Source of the DNA: Methylomarinum sp964474415
GTDB taxonomy: Bacteria > Pseudomonadota > Gammaproteobacteria > Methylococcales > Methylomonadaceae
Direction of reading: 5' to 3'
DNA length: 35,124 nt
NCBI GenBank assembly: GCA_964474415.1
Contig: CAYYSO010000010.1
Coordinates: forward strand, 1 to 35,124
Below, one piece after another: positions 1 to 9,454 of the stretch (its first letter is position 1; every line of letters begins with the position of its first letter). The position numbers were made by a program, and so were the translations under genes. The notes below the pieces were generated by a model. The model was not told the origin of the DNA and did no database searches. It saw only the letters and a program-made list of their open reading frames with translations.

Positions 1-902
1 ATCCCGGCGCCGGCATCGCTCAAATAACGCGCATTAGCTGTCTGATGGTCATCTATCGCCTGTGGCAAAGGTATCAAAACCGCCGGCAAACCCACTGCAG
101 CCAACTCACTGACTGTCATGGCGCCGGCCCGGCAAATCACCAGATCCGCCCATTGATAAGCGCTAACTATATCTTCTATAAACTCGACCGTTTCAGCTTC
201 TACATTCAATGCCTGATACGCCGCATTAACTTCTTTGCACATCACGCTACCAGACTGGTGCTTAACTTGAACATTCTGCAGTTTCGCCAGCGCTAATGGC
301 ACCACCTGATTCAGTATTTGTGCCCCCTGACTGCCGCCTACCACTAAAACTCTTACTGCTCGACCTGCCAATTCATTCCACAAGGTTTTTTCCGGTAAAT
401 TCAGAAAATGTCGTCTTAACGGATTGCCGGTAGTTAATGCCTTAACTTCACTAGCAAAACTATCGGGAAAGGCTTCCATCACTCGTCTAGCCCTATTTAC
501 CAGCAAGCGATTAGTCGTCCCCGGCACTCGATTTTGCTCGTGAATCAACAGAGGTATTCTCAAAACTTTAGTCATCAAACCACCAGGTCCCGCTACAAAA
601 CCGCCCATACCCAATACTAAATTCGGCTGCCGCCGCCTCAAAATATTAAATGCCTCGCCGCAGGCTTTGAGTAATTTAAAAATAGCCACTACTTTACTGA
701 CCAAGCCTTTTCCGCGAACACCTTCAACCGACAACCAGTCAATTTCGATACCATTTTCCGGAATCACACGATTTTCCATACCTTTATGTGTGCCCAACCA
801 GCTCACTTGCCAACCTCGGCTCATTAATTCTTGAGCAACTGCCAATGCCGGGAACACATGCCCTCCTGTTCCACCGGCCATAATCACTATGCGTTTGCCC
901 AT
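1..902 (-). CDS. murG: MurG, UDP-GlcNAc:lipid I GlcNAc transferase (3' end cut off)
   Basis: This peripheral inner-membrane enzyme adds GlcNAc from UDP-GlcNAc to lipid I, giving lipid II, the last cytoplasmic step of peptidoglycan precursor synthesis. The translation from the ATG at 902 starts MGKRIVIMAGGTGGHVFPAL, the glycine-rich N-terminal loop of the family. Further on come a VVGGSQGA loop and the UDP-sugar binding segment CRAGAMTVSELAAVGLP. About 300 codons are present; the family is about 355-360 residues long, so the last 50-60 residues lie outside the window. The start overlaps the end of ftsW by 16 nt, so translation is probably coupled. It is the last gene of the dcw operon seen here. 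The identification is secure. Confidence 0.96.
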   Translation of the reverse strand, partial: MGKRIVIMAGGTGGHVFPALAVAQELMSRGWQVSWLGTHKGMENRVIPENGIEIDWLSVEGVRGKGLVSKVVAIFKLLKACGEAFNILRRRQPNLVLGMGGFVAGPGGLMTKVLRIPLLIHEQNRVPGTTNRLLVNRARRVMEAFPDSFASEVKALTTGNPLRRHFLNLPEKTLWNELAGRAVRVLVVGGSQGAQILNQVVPLALAKLQNVQVKHQSGSVMCKEVNAAYQALNVEAETVEFIEDIVSAYQWADLVICRAGAMTVSELAAVGLPAVLIPLPQAIDDHQTANARYLSDAGAG

Positions 903-2065
903 GACGCCCTACTTTTTAATTCAGTTTTTAATTCTTCAGTGACTTCACTATTAATTCTGAACAACACCGCAATGGCCCCGCACATAACAATCATACTGCC
1001 GCCACCGTAACTCATTAGCGGTAAGGTCAATCCCTTTGTCGGTAAAATCCCCATATTGACGCCCATATTGACAAACGCCTGAAAACCAAACCAGATTCCC
1101 AGACCGTAAGCAACGAATGCACTAAAAACATGATCATTCTGTTCGGCCTTTGTGCCAATTTGGAAAGTTTTCCAAACTAATAGGGTAAACAAGCTTATTA
1201 TTACCAACACACCTACCAGGCCCAGTTCTTCAGCTAACACTGAAAACAAAAAATCCGTATGCGCTTCCGGTAAATAAAACAATTTCTGAATGCCGTTACC
1301 CAACCCCACACCAAATACATCACCACGTCCAAACGAAATGAGCGCCTGAACCAATTGAAATCCGGTATTTTGGGCGTCAGCCCAGGGATTTAAGAAAGCG
1401 GTCACCCTTGCCCATCGATAAGGTGAAATCCACACCAGTAATCCGGCCAACACTGCAACCAGCAGTAATAGAATCATAAATTGTTGTAATCGGGCTCCGC
1501 CCAAATACATCATTCCCATTGCAATAGTTAAAATCACAACCGCCGAACCAAAATCCGGTTCTTGAAGCAACAATGCACAAGCTACTGAAAATAATAACAA
1601 TGGTTTTAGCAATCCATAAGCAGATCGACGAATAGTCTCCTGATGCCGCACCATATATCCAGCCATATAGATAACAGAAACAAACTTGACGACTTCTGAT
1701 ACCTGAATTCTCAAGCCGGCGAGCGATATCCAGCGGACACTGCCATTAACTTTTACGCCTACGCCAGGAATCAATACAATCACCAGCAGCGCCAATCCTG
1801 CAATAAACAGCCAAGAGCTGATTCTTTCCCAGACTGCTATAGGAATTGAAGCCACAATCACTGCAACCATTAAACCCATGAAAATATGAATCAACTGGCG
1901 CAATGGATAATGCATGATATTGCCGGTTAGTTTTGCCCCCAAGTGTAAGGATGCGGATGCCACCATGACATAACCGATCAATAATAAACTGAAACACACC
2001 AGTAACAACAGTTTATCGACATGAAACTGTATCCCACTCGTTGATTTCAGCAACTGATCAATCAT
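887..2065 (-). CDS. ftsW: FtsW, septal peptidoglycan glycosyltransferase (SEDS family)
   Basis: The product is a 392-residue polytopic membrane protein of the SEDS family, which polymerises lipid II at the division septum together with FtsI. About ten hydrophobic segments are visible. The conserved ISPYRWARVTAFLNPW and QNTGFQLVQALISFGRGDVFGVG stretches lie mid-protein, and PTKGLTLPLMSYGGGSM lies near the C-terminus; all are SEDS hallmarks. FtsW is chosen over RodA because it sits between murD and murG. The ATG at 2065 overlaps the murD stop (ATGA), so the two are translationally coupled. Length is close to that of other FtsW proteins and nothing is missing. Confidence 0.96.
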   Translation of the reverse strand: MIDQLLKSTSGIQFHVDKLLLLVCFSLLLIGYVMVASASLHLGAKLTGNIMHYPLRQLIHIFMGLMVAVIVASIPIAVWERISSWLFIAGLALLVIVLIPGVGVKVNGSVRWISLAGLRIQVSEVVKFVSVIYMAGYMVRHQETIRRSAYGLLKPLLLFSVACALLLQEPDFGSAVVILTIAMGMMYLGGARLQQFMILLLLVAVLAGLLVWISPYRWARVTAFLNPWADAQNTGFQLVQALISFGRGDVFGVGLGNGIQKLFYLPEAHTDFLFSVLAEELGLVGVLVIISLFTLLVWKTFQIGTKAEQNDHVFSAFVAYGLGIWFGFQAFVNMGVNMGILPTKGLTLPLMSYGGGSMIVMCGAIAVLFRINSEVTEELKTELKSRASWANA

Positions 2066-3426
2066 GCAGCCAACTCCATAACTGCCGCCGTAAATTTATT
2101 GCCTCTTTCCATATAATTTTTATACTGATCCAGACTGGCACAGGCAGGGGACAACAACACGCTATCCCCAGCCTGAGCCAGGCCCGCGGCAATCTTAACC
2201 GCTTCTTTTATATTACCGGCGGAATAAACCGGTACACAGCTATTCAGCGCTTGAGCAATCAATCCGGCATCCTTACCCATTAACACAACGCCTTTACATT
2301 TTTCTTTTATCACCGGATAAAGCTCTTGCATATCTGCTCCCTTGGCATCCCCCCCGGCAATTAACAGAACCTTGTTTTCATAGCCATGCAAGGCAGCAAT
2401 ACATGCCCCTGTATTGGTAGCTTTAGAGTCATTCACCCAGCTTACACCATTCAGTTCAGCCACCTTTTGCATTCGGTGTTCAAGTCCTTTGAAGCTTTTT
2501 AATGCTATACACATAGCCTGTTCATCCAGGCCAACGGCATTACCCAACGCTAATGCCGCCAGAGCATTGGCAACATTATGCAGGCCTTGCAGTAACAAAT
2601 CTGATCTTTGCATTAAAATCTTATCGTCATGCATCAGACTGTTACTTTTCTCATCCCAATAAAAATCAGCAGTCGTTTTAATTGAAAATACCTGAAAATC
2701 TCTACCCTGTTCCTGCATAGACATCACCGTAGGATCATCAGCATTTAAAATCATTGTGCCATTGCCATGAAAAATCCGTTGCTTTTCTTTTGCATATCCC
2801 ACGATGCCTTCATGCCGATCCAAATGATCAGCCGAAACATTCAATACAGTTGCCGCCCGGGCATTAAGAAAAGAGGTTCTTTCCAGCTGAAAACTGGATA
2901 ATTCAAGTACATACAATTCTGCATCTTGTGCTAGTAAATCCAATGCAGGTATGCCTAAATTTCCGCCTACCGCTGTTTTTTTTCCTGCCGCTTTTCCCAT
3001 CTCACCCAACATGGTGGTGACAGTGCTTTTACCATTGGAGCCGGTAATCGCTATCACGCTTTTTTTAGTAGCGCAAGAAAACAGATCAATATCACTTAAA
3101 ATTCTGACACCTGCAACCGCGGCCCTGTGTATAGATTCCTCGTTTAGAGATACCCCGGGACTGACAACCAAATGGGTCGCCACTTCCAATGCTGCTTTAT
3201 CAAAACCGCCCGTAAACACCGGCACATCCGGCATTTGTTCGGCTAATTGCTCAATTAACGGCGGTTTGTCGCGACTGTCAATAACAGCAAACCGAATACC
3301 CAGACTATAGAAAAAACGTGCCACAGAGAAACCGGTTGATCCCAAGCCTATAATCAATACCTTGGAATCTTCCTGATTCAGCGAGAATATTTGTTCCAGT
3401 TTTGCAAGTAGATCTGCTGTCTTCAT
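2062..3426 (-). CDS. murD: MurD, UDP-MurNAc-L-alanine:D-glutamate ligase
   Basis: This cytoplasmic ATP-dependent ligase adds D-glutamate to UDP-MurNAc-L-Ala. The 454-residue product opens with a Rossmann-like nucleotide-sugar domain (VLIIGLGSTGFSVARFF near residue 24). Next comes the Mur ligase ATP loop ITGSNGKSTVTTMLGEM, then the central SADHLDRHEG segment and the C-terminal WVNDSKATN and LIAGGDAKGAD motifs. Length and domain order match the family. It begins two bases beyond the mraY stop and overlaps ftsW by 4 nt, inside the dcw operon. No anomaly is seen. Confidence 0.97.
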   Translation of the reverse strand: MKTADLLAKLEQIFSLNQEDSKVLIIGLGSTGFSVARFFYSLGIRFAVIDSRDKPPLIEQLAEQMPDVPVFTGGFDKAALEVATHLVVSPGVSLNEESIHRAAVAGVRILSDIDLFSCATKKSVIAITGSNGKSTVTTMLGEMGKAAGKKTAVGGNLGIPALDLLAQDAELYVLELSSFQLERTSFLNARAATVLNVSADHLDRHEGIVGYAKEKQRIFHGNGTMILNADDPTVMSMQEQGRDFQVFSIKTTADFYWDEKSNSLMHDDKILMQRSDLLLQGLHNVANALAALALGNAVGLDEQAMCIALKSFKGLEHRMQKVAELNGVSWVNDSKATNTGACIAALHGYENKVLLIAGGDAKGADMQELYPVIKEKCKGVVLMGKDAGLIAQALNSCVPVYSAGNIKEAVKIAAGLAQAGDSVLLSPACASLDQYKNYMERGNKFTAAVMELAA

Positions 3427-3428
3427 TG

Positions 3429-4511
3429 TTATCTCAATTTTAATGTCGCCAGGCCAATCAATACCAGAATGACTGTGATGATCCAGAATCGAACAATAAT
3501 TCTGGGTTCCGGCCAGCCTTTTAATTCATAATGATGATGAATAGGCGCCATTAAAAAAACTCTTTTACCACGCATTTTATAAGAGGCAACCTGAATAATG
3601 ACCGATATTGTTTCAACAACAAACACACCGCCCATAATCATCAATACAATTTCCTGCCTGACCAGTATCGCTATAATGCCTAACGCAGCCCCTAGCGCCA
3701 GCGCCCCTACATCGCCCATAAAAACCATAGCCGGATAAGCGTTAAACCATAAAAACCCCAGCCCGGCACCTACTAATGCGGCACAAAACACTGCCAGTTC
3801 ACCTGCTTCAGGTAAATATGGAATAGCCAGATATTGAGCAAAATCATAATGACCGGACAAATAGGCAAAAATAGCCAATGCAGCGGCAATCATAACGGTC
3901 GGCATAATCGCCAGACCATCCAGCCCATCAGTCAGATTGACGGCATTACTGCTGCCAACGATGACAAAATAGGCCAACACTACATATCCCCAGCCCATAT
4001 TGATCATGATGTCTTTAAAAAAAGGCACAATGAATTGTGTTTCAACCGGTATCTCAGCTGTCCGAAACAAAAAAACAGCGGCGCTTAAAGCCACCGCAGA
4101 TTGCCAGAAATACTTAGCTTTTGCGGAAAGGCCGTCACTATTGCCTAATTTCACTTTCCTGTAATCGTCTACAAACCCAATCACTCCATGCGCCATGGTC
4201 ACAAAAAACACCACCCAAATGTAACGATTTTCGAGGTCTGCCCATAACAAGGTACTGACAGCAATAGCCACTAGAATCAGAGTTCCGCCCATAGTTGGTG
4301 TGCCGGCCTTTTCATAGTGACTCTCCGGTCCTTCCTCTCGCACATTTTGACCAATTTTGTTATGAGTCAATTTTTTGATCATGACCGGGCCAATAATGAA
4401 AGAAATCACTAATGCTGTTAACGCCCCCAGAATGGCTCTGAATGTCAGATACTGAAATACCCTGAAACCAGGGTCAAACTGCATGAGATATTCGGCAAAA
4501 TAAAGTAACAT
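3429..4511 (-). CDS. mraY: MraY, phospho-MurNAc-pentapeptide translocase
   Basis: This integral inner-membrane enzyme transfers phospho-MurNAc-pentapeptide from UDP to undecaprenyl phosphate, forming lipid I. About 360 residues with ten predicted membrane helices are seen. The catalytic NLTDGLDGLAI motif and the histidine-rich cytoplasmic loop APIHHHYELKGWPEP are intact. A TTG six bases upstream (4517) is also in frame. I prefer the ATG at 4511 because the resulting MLLYFAEYLMQF start aligns with the start of E. coli MraY. With that start the gap to murF is only two bases, and the ribosome binding site must lie inside the murF end. Confidence 0.96.
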   Translation of the reverse strand: MLLYFAEYLMQFDPGFRVFQYLTFRAILGALTALVISFIIGPVMIKKLTHNKIGQNVREEGPESHYEKAGTPTMGGTLILVAIAVSTLLWADLENRYIWVVFFVTMAHGVIGFVDDYRKVKLGNSDGLSAKAKYFWQSAVALSAAVFLFRTAEIPVETQFIVPFFKDIMINMGWGYVVLAYFVIVGSSNAVNLTDGLDGLAIMPTVMIAAALAIFAYLSGHYDFAQYLAIPYLPEAGELAVFCAALVGAGLGFLWFNAYPAMVFMGDVGALALGAALGIIAILVRQEIVLMIMGGVFVVETISVIIQVASYKMRGKRVFLMAPIHHHYELKGWPEPRIIVRFWIITVILVLIGLATLKLR

Positions 4512-4513
4512 CG

Positions 4514-5878
4514 TCAAGCCCTGATTGTGTCTACCAACGCTGAAGCCACATGCTCCATTTTCTGCGCTCGCGAACCTTTAATTAATACGATCTCATTGCC
4601 TTTCAGATCCTTCTTTAAAGTATTGATTAATTCCTCCTGTGAATTAAAAAAAATAGCGCCTTTGCCAAAAGCATCAACGGTATATCTGGCATCAGAGCCT
4701 ATAGCAAGCAAACGCACAATATTCATTGACTTGATTAATTCACCCATTTCTTTATGTAATCTCTGACTTTCCCGACCCAACTCTCCAAATGCCCCCAATA
4801 CCATCCATGATTCACCGGCACATTGCACCAATACTTCCAATGCGGCTCTCAACGATGTCGGATTAGCGTTATAACTGTCATCAATGATGATATTGCCACG
4901 TCTACCGACTAAAGGCATCAGCCTGCCGTTAACTGGTTTCATCTGTTCCAATCCCCGTTTAATTTGCTGTAGCCCTATATCAAACTGTTTACAGACTGCC
5001 GCTGCCGCCAAGGCATTTTTTACGTTATGCTCACCGGCCAGTTTTATATGCACCGGCATAGTTTCTGTTGCTGTATGCAATTCAAACCGCGTTACAAACT
5101 CATGCCCCATTATTTTCATCTCTGTATTTTCTGCTCTGACATCTGCGTTTATATCCATTCCAAATGATACAACCCGACGATCTCCCGCCAACGCCTGCCA
5201 GTACCCATAAAAATCATCATCCCTGTTCAACACAGCAACACCATCCCGGCCGAGGCTTTCAATAATTTCACCTTTAGCTCTGGCGACACCGTTCAAATCG
5301 CCAAAACCTTCAATATGTGCAGCACCAACATTGGTAATGACGGCTACATCCGGTCTGGCATAGCGGCTGGTATAAGCTATTTCATCGCTATGATTAGCTC
5401 CCATTTCAATAACAGCATACCGATGTTTTTGATTAAGTCTTAACAAGGTCAAAGGCACGCCAATATCATTATTTAAGTTACCCTGCGTATATACCACCTC
5501 GTCTTCCTCAGCCAAAATAGCTGCAATCATTTCCTTGACGGTGGTTTTACCATTGCTTCCTGTTACACCTGCCACTTTTACAGTCAATTGGCTACGCCAG
5601 GTTCCGGCGATTTCCGCCAGCGCCTGGCGGCTGTTCCGAACAATAATTTGCGGCACAAACACATTACTAGCCTGCCGTTCCAGCAAAACCGCTGTAGCGC
5701 CAGCTTGTTCCGCCTGTTCTACAAAAGCATGTCCGTCAAAATGATCGCCTTTAATGGCAACATATAAATCACCGGTTTGCAAAGATCGGGTGTCAATACT
5801 GACCGAGGCAATTTCTACATCATTACCGCATAACTTTCCTTGTACCACTTTTGTGATTTCGCTGAGTCTGTAATGCAT
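4514..5878 (-). CDS. murF: MurF, UDP-MurNAc-tripeptide:D-Ala-D-Ala ligase
   Basis: This cytoplasmic ligase adds D-alanyl-D-alanine to UDP-MurNAc-tripeptide, completing the pentapeptide. The 454-residue product has the three Mur ligase domains in order. An N-terminal UDP-MurNAc domain contains SIDTRSLQTGDLYVAIKGDHFDGH. The central ATPase carries VTGSNGKTTVKEMIAAIL, and the C-terminal domain carries IIDDSYNANPTSLRAAL, the usual MurF signature. The start ATG at 5878 gives the expected N-terminus. Unlike most joints in this cluster, 118 nt separate it from murE upstream, with a small hairpin in the gap. Confidence 0.96.
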   Translation of the reverse strand: MHYRLSEITKVVQGKLCGNDVEIASVSIDTRSLQTGDLYVAIKGDHFDGHAFVEQAEQAGATAVLLERQASNVFVPQIIVRNSRQALAEIAGTWRSQLTVKVAGVTGSNGKTTVKEMIAAILAEEDEVVYTQGNLNNDIGVPLTLLRLNQKHRYAVIEMGANHSDEIAYTSRYARPDVAVITNVGAAHIEGFGDLNGVARAKGEIIESLGRDGVAVLNRDDDFYGYWQALAGDRRVVSFGMDINADVRAENTEMKIMGHEFVTRFELHTATETMPVHIKLAGEHNVKNALAAAAVCKQFDIGLQQIKRGLEQMKPVNGRLMPLVGRRGNIIIDDSYNANPTSLRAALEVLVQCAGESWMVLGAFGELGRESQRLHKEMGELIKSMNIVRLLAIGSDARYTVDAFGKGAIFFNSQEELINTLKKDLKGNEIVLIKGSRAQKMEHVASALVDTIRA

Positions 5879-5973
5879 GATTAACCAGGTACTGTTAAAC
5901 CTGAAAATATCGATAATTTAGCACTGCTTTACCCTTGATTTACCTTTCATCTTTCGTCTAAACGATAATATTT

Positions 5974-5991
5974 CCAATCAAATTCGATTGG
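5974..5991. repeat. Small inverted repeat in the murE-murF gap
   Basis: CCAATC at 5974-5979 pairs with GATTGG at 5986-5991 across six bases, just after the murE stop on the minus strand. No T-run follows, so it is unlikely to be a full terminator. It may be an mRNA processing or stability hairpin within the operon, or meaningless. The remaining bases of the 5879-5996 gap show no convincing promoter. Confidence 0.4.
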
Positions 5992-5996
5992 CCTGC

Positions 5997-7463
5997 TCAA
6001 TCCGTCCACTCCATTAAAGCCTTCCTGACAATTAGCTGATCACTAAATGGCCGTCTGATGCCATTCACTTCCTGGTAGCTTTCATGACCTTTCCCGGCAA
6101 CCACAATACAATCCCTTTTATCGGCGTTATTAATCACGGTTTGTATGGCCTGCTCTCTATTATGAATCACTCTAACTTTATCGCTGCCACAACCGTTTAA
6201 AATGTCATTGACTATCATTTCCGGCTGTTCACTACGCGGATTGTCATCAGTCAAAATCACGTCATCCGCCCACTTCTCCGCTACAGCCCCCATTTTTCCG
6301 CGCTTTCCTTTATCTCTGTCACCGCCACAACCGAAAACAACTCTGAGTTTATTTTTGCAATCGGGTCTTAACCCTGAAAGAACCTTACCCAAAGCATCTG
6401 GACTATGTGCATAATCAACAAAAACAGCAGGTTTATCTTGCCCGCCAAAATTTTCCATCCTCCCGGCAACTGGTTTCAAAGCAGATACACGTTGAACTGC
6501 CATATCCAGTGGCATATCCATTGCCAGCAATACTGTTAAAACAGCTAACACATTCTCCAGGTTAAAACTTCCGGCCAATGAAGTTTTCACCGTTCTGGTG
6601 CGTTCCTGCCAGCAAACATCAAACTGAATTCCATTCAAGCTGTATTTTATATTCTTTGCCAATACTGTCTCTAACGCTGCATTGACAATGCCTTTACTAC
6701 TGAACCCCCAGATCTTCATAACATGGCTGCACTGCTTTATCAGCCTGCCAACACTGGCATCATCCAGATTCAATACTACAAAATTCAGACTTGGCCATGC
6801 AAACAGCTTTAATTTGGCCGCCAGATAATCTTCCATATTGCCGTGATAATCCAGATGGTCACGACTCAAATTGGTAAACAGCGCCGCTTTAAAAGCAATA
6901 CCATTTACCCGACCTTGTTGTAAGCCATGTGATGAAACCTCCATCACCACTGTTTTTTTCCGCTGAGCAACAAAACCACTCAGCATGTTTTGTATCGCCA
7001 ATGCATCGGGCGTAGTATTGAGGGTATTTTGCAATGCCCCCCAAGTTCCCCAACCCATCGTACCGATCACGCCACAAGACCCAAGCGCCTGCGCCAAAAA
7101 CTGACTACAGGTGGTTTTTCCATTGGTTCCTGTCACCCCAATCACATTCAGTAACTGCGAAGGATTTCCATAAAATCTCGCCGCCATCTCGCCTAACTGC
7201 TGTGATAATGCTGGTATCGCCAGCATATTTATCTCGGATAATGCATCGCTTATGGCCCTACCCTTTCCGGCGGGATCATAAATAACAACTATCGCCCCTT
7301 GGGTAAGCGCCTGATCCACATATTCCATTCCATGCTGAACGGCACCAGCCAAAGCGATAAAGGCAAAACCCGGCTTTACTTGTCGACTATCCAGCGTGAG
7401 TCCCACTATGTCCACATCGACAGAAACTTCAGCGATTCCTGCCACTAATTCAGATAGTTTCAT
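5997..7463 (-). CDS. murE: MurE, UDP-MurNAc-L-Ala-D-Glu:meso-diaminopimelate ligase
   Basis: This cytoplasmic ligase adds the third amino acid of the peptidoglycan stem peptide. The product is 488 residues. It carries SRQVKPGFAFIALAGA in the N-terminal domain, the ATP loop VTGTNGKTTCSQFLAQAL, the HLDYHGNMEDY segment, and the C-terminal motif DDNPRSEQP. The DNPR tetrapeptide is the known marker for meso-diaminopimelate rather than lysine specificity, as expected in a Gram-negative cell. Its ATG overlaps the ftsI stop by 4 nt (ATGA). Length and order match the family. Confidence 0.97.
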   Translation of the reverse strand: MKLSELVAGIAEVSVDVDIVGLTLDSRQVKPGFAFIALAGAVQHGMEYVDQALTQGAIVVIYDPAGKGRAISDALSEINMLAIPALSQQLGEMAARFYGNPSQLLNVIGVTGTNGKTTCSQFLAQALGSCGVIGTMGWGTWGALQNTLNTTPDALAIQNMLSGFVAQRKKTVVMEVSSHGLQQGRVNGIAFKAALFTNLSRDHLDYHGNMEDYLAAKLKLFAWPSLNFVVLNLDDASVGRLIKQCSHVMKIWGFSSKGIVNAALETVLAKNIKYSLNGIQFDVCWQERTRTVKTSLAGSFNLENVLAVLTVLLAMDMPLDMAVQRVSALKPVAGRMENFGGQDKPAVFVDYAHSPDALGKVLSGLRPDCKNKLRVVFGCGGDRDKGKRGKMGAVAEKWADDVILTDDNPRSEQPEMIVNDILNGCGSDKVRVIHNREQAIQTVINNADKRDCIVVAGKGHESYQEVNGIRRPFSDQLIVRKALMEWTD

Positions 7464-9181
7464 TTTTTTGATAACAATACTGGCATGGTATCCTCCTTAT
7501 CCGGCGCCACGCCATAAACCCTTAATGCGCCTGCCATGACCTTAGCAAACACGGGCGCCGCCACCAACCCCCCATAGTATTTCCCGGCACTCGGCTCATC
7601 TACCATTACGCCAATAACAAAACGTGGATCACTAACCGGCGCCAAACCGACGAACACTGCTACATAACGTTTATCCGCATAACCTCCGGCAGTCGCTTTT
7701 TTCACTGTCCCGGTTTTACCGGCCACTCTATAGCCATCGACCCTGGCCCGATAAGCGGTACCATCCTTTTTGATAACATGTTCCAGCATTTCCCTGACTC
7801 TTTTTGCTGTCGCCGCAGTAAAAACGCGCCGGGCTTCATAGTCGTCATCTCTTTTCAGCAAGCTGACAGAATGCACCATTCCATCATCCGCCAAAGCGGT
7901 ATAAGCTTTGGCTAACTGCAAAACTGATGAAGACAATCCGTAACCAAATGCCATAGTGGCCTGTTCAAAATGGTTCCATTGTCGAAAATCCTGTAACGTA
8001 CCACTCGTTTCTCCCGGAAATCCAACACCAGCAGCCGTTCCAAAGCCCAGTTTGTTATACACATTCCAGAAATATTCCGGCGGCATTTTCAGAGCGATCT
8101 TGCTAACCGCTACATTGCTGGATTTTTTCAATACATGCATTAAATCCAGTGTTCCATAGTTATGTACATCACGAACCAAATTACGGCCTACCCGATAAAA
8201 TCCATGGGTTTCAATTTTCGTATCCGGTTTGACATAGCCTCCATCAAGAGCTGCTGCAATCACAAAAGGCTTCACTGTCGAACCAGGTTCAAAAACATCA
8301 ACCATCGCCCGGTTACGATACAACCTTGGAGTCAACCCCTTACGAGTGTTAGGATTGAATGCCGGTTGATTAACCGCGGCCAACACTTCACCATTGCTCG
8401 CATCCAGCACGACTAAAGCGGCTGAATGCGCTTTATGTTTTACAAAAGCCGCCTGTAATTCCCGATAAGCCAGATATTGAATACGATGATCTATCGTTAA
8501 TTTCAGATCCTGGCCCGAAACCGGTTCAACGATATTTTCAACATCTTTAATAATGTGCCCTTTACCATCTTTTATTACGGTTTTCTTTCCGGAAATACCT
8601 TTCAATCTCTCTTCATAGGCTCGTTCCATCCCTTCCTGACCGATATCATCAACATTGGTAAACCCCACCAAATGTCCCGATACTTCTCCAGCCGGGTAAA
8701 AGCGCTTGAATTCCTTCTTAAAGTGAATACCCGTAATGTTCATGGCTTTTACTTTTTCAGCCACATCAGGATTTACCCTGCGTTTTAAATAAATAAAACG
8801 CCGATTCGAGGTTTTGTTTATCCAGGCCGCTATTTTTTTTTCAGGCAACTTCAATATCCTGACGACCTGTTTAATTTTAGCCTTATCTTTCTCGTTAATT
8901 TGCTGCGGATTGATCCAGATAGACTGAACCGGTGTACTGATCGCCAACGGCTCCCCATGCCGGTCTTGAATTTGTCCTCTGTACGCCGGTACGTTAACGA
9001 TAGCAACATGTTGCCGTTCCGCCTGTTGCTGCAAAAAATACTTTTTAAGTATCTGCAAATCAACGGCTCTCACAACCAGTACCGACATGGCAAAGAAAAT
9101 CAAACCTAACAGCACCTTTCGTCTTAACTCAAAATCTGCCGATTTTCTGTTTTTCCCTTTTTCTCCTGTGAATAAATACAT
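7460..9181 (-). CDS. ftsI: FtsI (PBP3), septal peptidoglycan transpeptidase
   Basis: FtsI is the class B penicillin-binding protein that crosslinks septal peptidoglycan in the periplasm, acting with FtsW. The 573-residue product has one N-terminal membrane anchor (about residues 25-45, LLGLIFFAMSVLVVRAVDLQ) and a pedestal domain with RGQIQDRHGEPLA. The transpeptidase domain has all three motifs: FEPGSTVKPF (catalytic Ser about residue 301), KKSSNVAV (the SxN motif) and VAGKTGTVKK (KTG). The ATG at 9181 directly follows the ftsL stop. No truncation or altered active-site residue is seen. Confidence 0.97.
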   Translation of the reverse strand: MYLFTGEKGKNRKSADFELRRKVLLGLIFFAMSVLVVRAVDLQILKKYFLQQQAERQHVAIVNVPAYRGQIQDRHGEPLAISTPVQSIWINPQQINEKDKAKIKQVVRILKLPEKKIAAWINKTSNRRFIYLKRRVNPDVAEKVKAMNITGIHFKKEFKRFYPAGEVSGHLVGFTNVDDIGQEGMERAYEERLKGISGKKTVIKDGKGHIIKDVENIVEPVSGQDLKLTIDHRIQYLAYRELQAAFVKHKAHSAALVVLDASNGEVLAAVNQPAFNPNTRKGLTPRLYRNRAMVDVFEPGSTVKPFVIAAALDGGYVKPDTKIETHGFYRVGRNLVRDVHNYGTLDLMHVLKKSSNVAVSKIALKMPPEYFWNVYNKLGFGTAAGVGFPGETSGTLQDFRQWNHFEQATMAFGYGLSSSVLQLAKAYTALADDGMVHSVSLLKRDDDYEARRVFTAATAKRVREMLEHVIKKDGTAYRARVDGYRVAGKTGTVKKATAGGYADKRYVAVFVGLAPVSDPRFVIGVMVDEPSAGKYYGGLVAAPVFAKVMAGALRVYGVAPDKEDTMPVLLSKK

Positions 9182-9454
9182 CTAAGGCTTTATGTAAATA
9201 ATTTTTTCCCGCACAGGCATAATCAGCTTTAAACGCTTTCTTGCGGTTACCTCAATTCTGTTTTCTTCAGTCAACATGGTTAGTTCCAGCTGCAAACGCC
9301 CCCATTCAACTTCATAACGATCCAGTTTCTTTTCCATTTCCTGAATCTCGGTAAATAGCAATCGTGACTGATATTTGCTGTAAATTACCGCTAATGCCGA
9401 AACCAGCAAAAACAAACTCAGACAAACTAATAACTTGCCATTTTCACCCGGCAT
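9182..9454 (-). CDS. ftsL: FtsL, bitopic cell division protein
   Basis: FtsL is a small bitopic inner-membrane protein that, with FtsB and FtsQ, recruits and activates FtsW-FtsI at the septum. The 90-residue product has a short cytoplasmic start and one hydrophobic segment (about residues 8-25, LLVCLSLFLLVSALAVIY). A periplasmic heptad-rich coiled coil follows (EIQEMEKKLDRYEVEWGRLQ). Sequence conservation in this family is low, so the call rests on size, topology and position between rsmH and ftsI. The gene overlaps the end of rsmH by 11 nt. Confidence 0.92.
   Translation of the reverse strand: MPGENGKLLVCLSLFLLVSALAVIYSKYQSRLLFTEIQEMEKKLDRYEVEWGRLQLELTMLTEENRIEVTARKRLKLIMPVREKIIYIKP

Noticed and set aside
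2951..3310. Plus-strand open frames inside the dcw genes
   Set aside because: They are antisense shadows of murD and similar genes, with no ribosome binding sites and no family resemblance.
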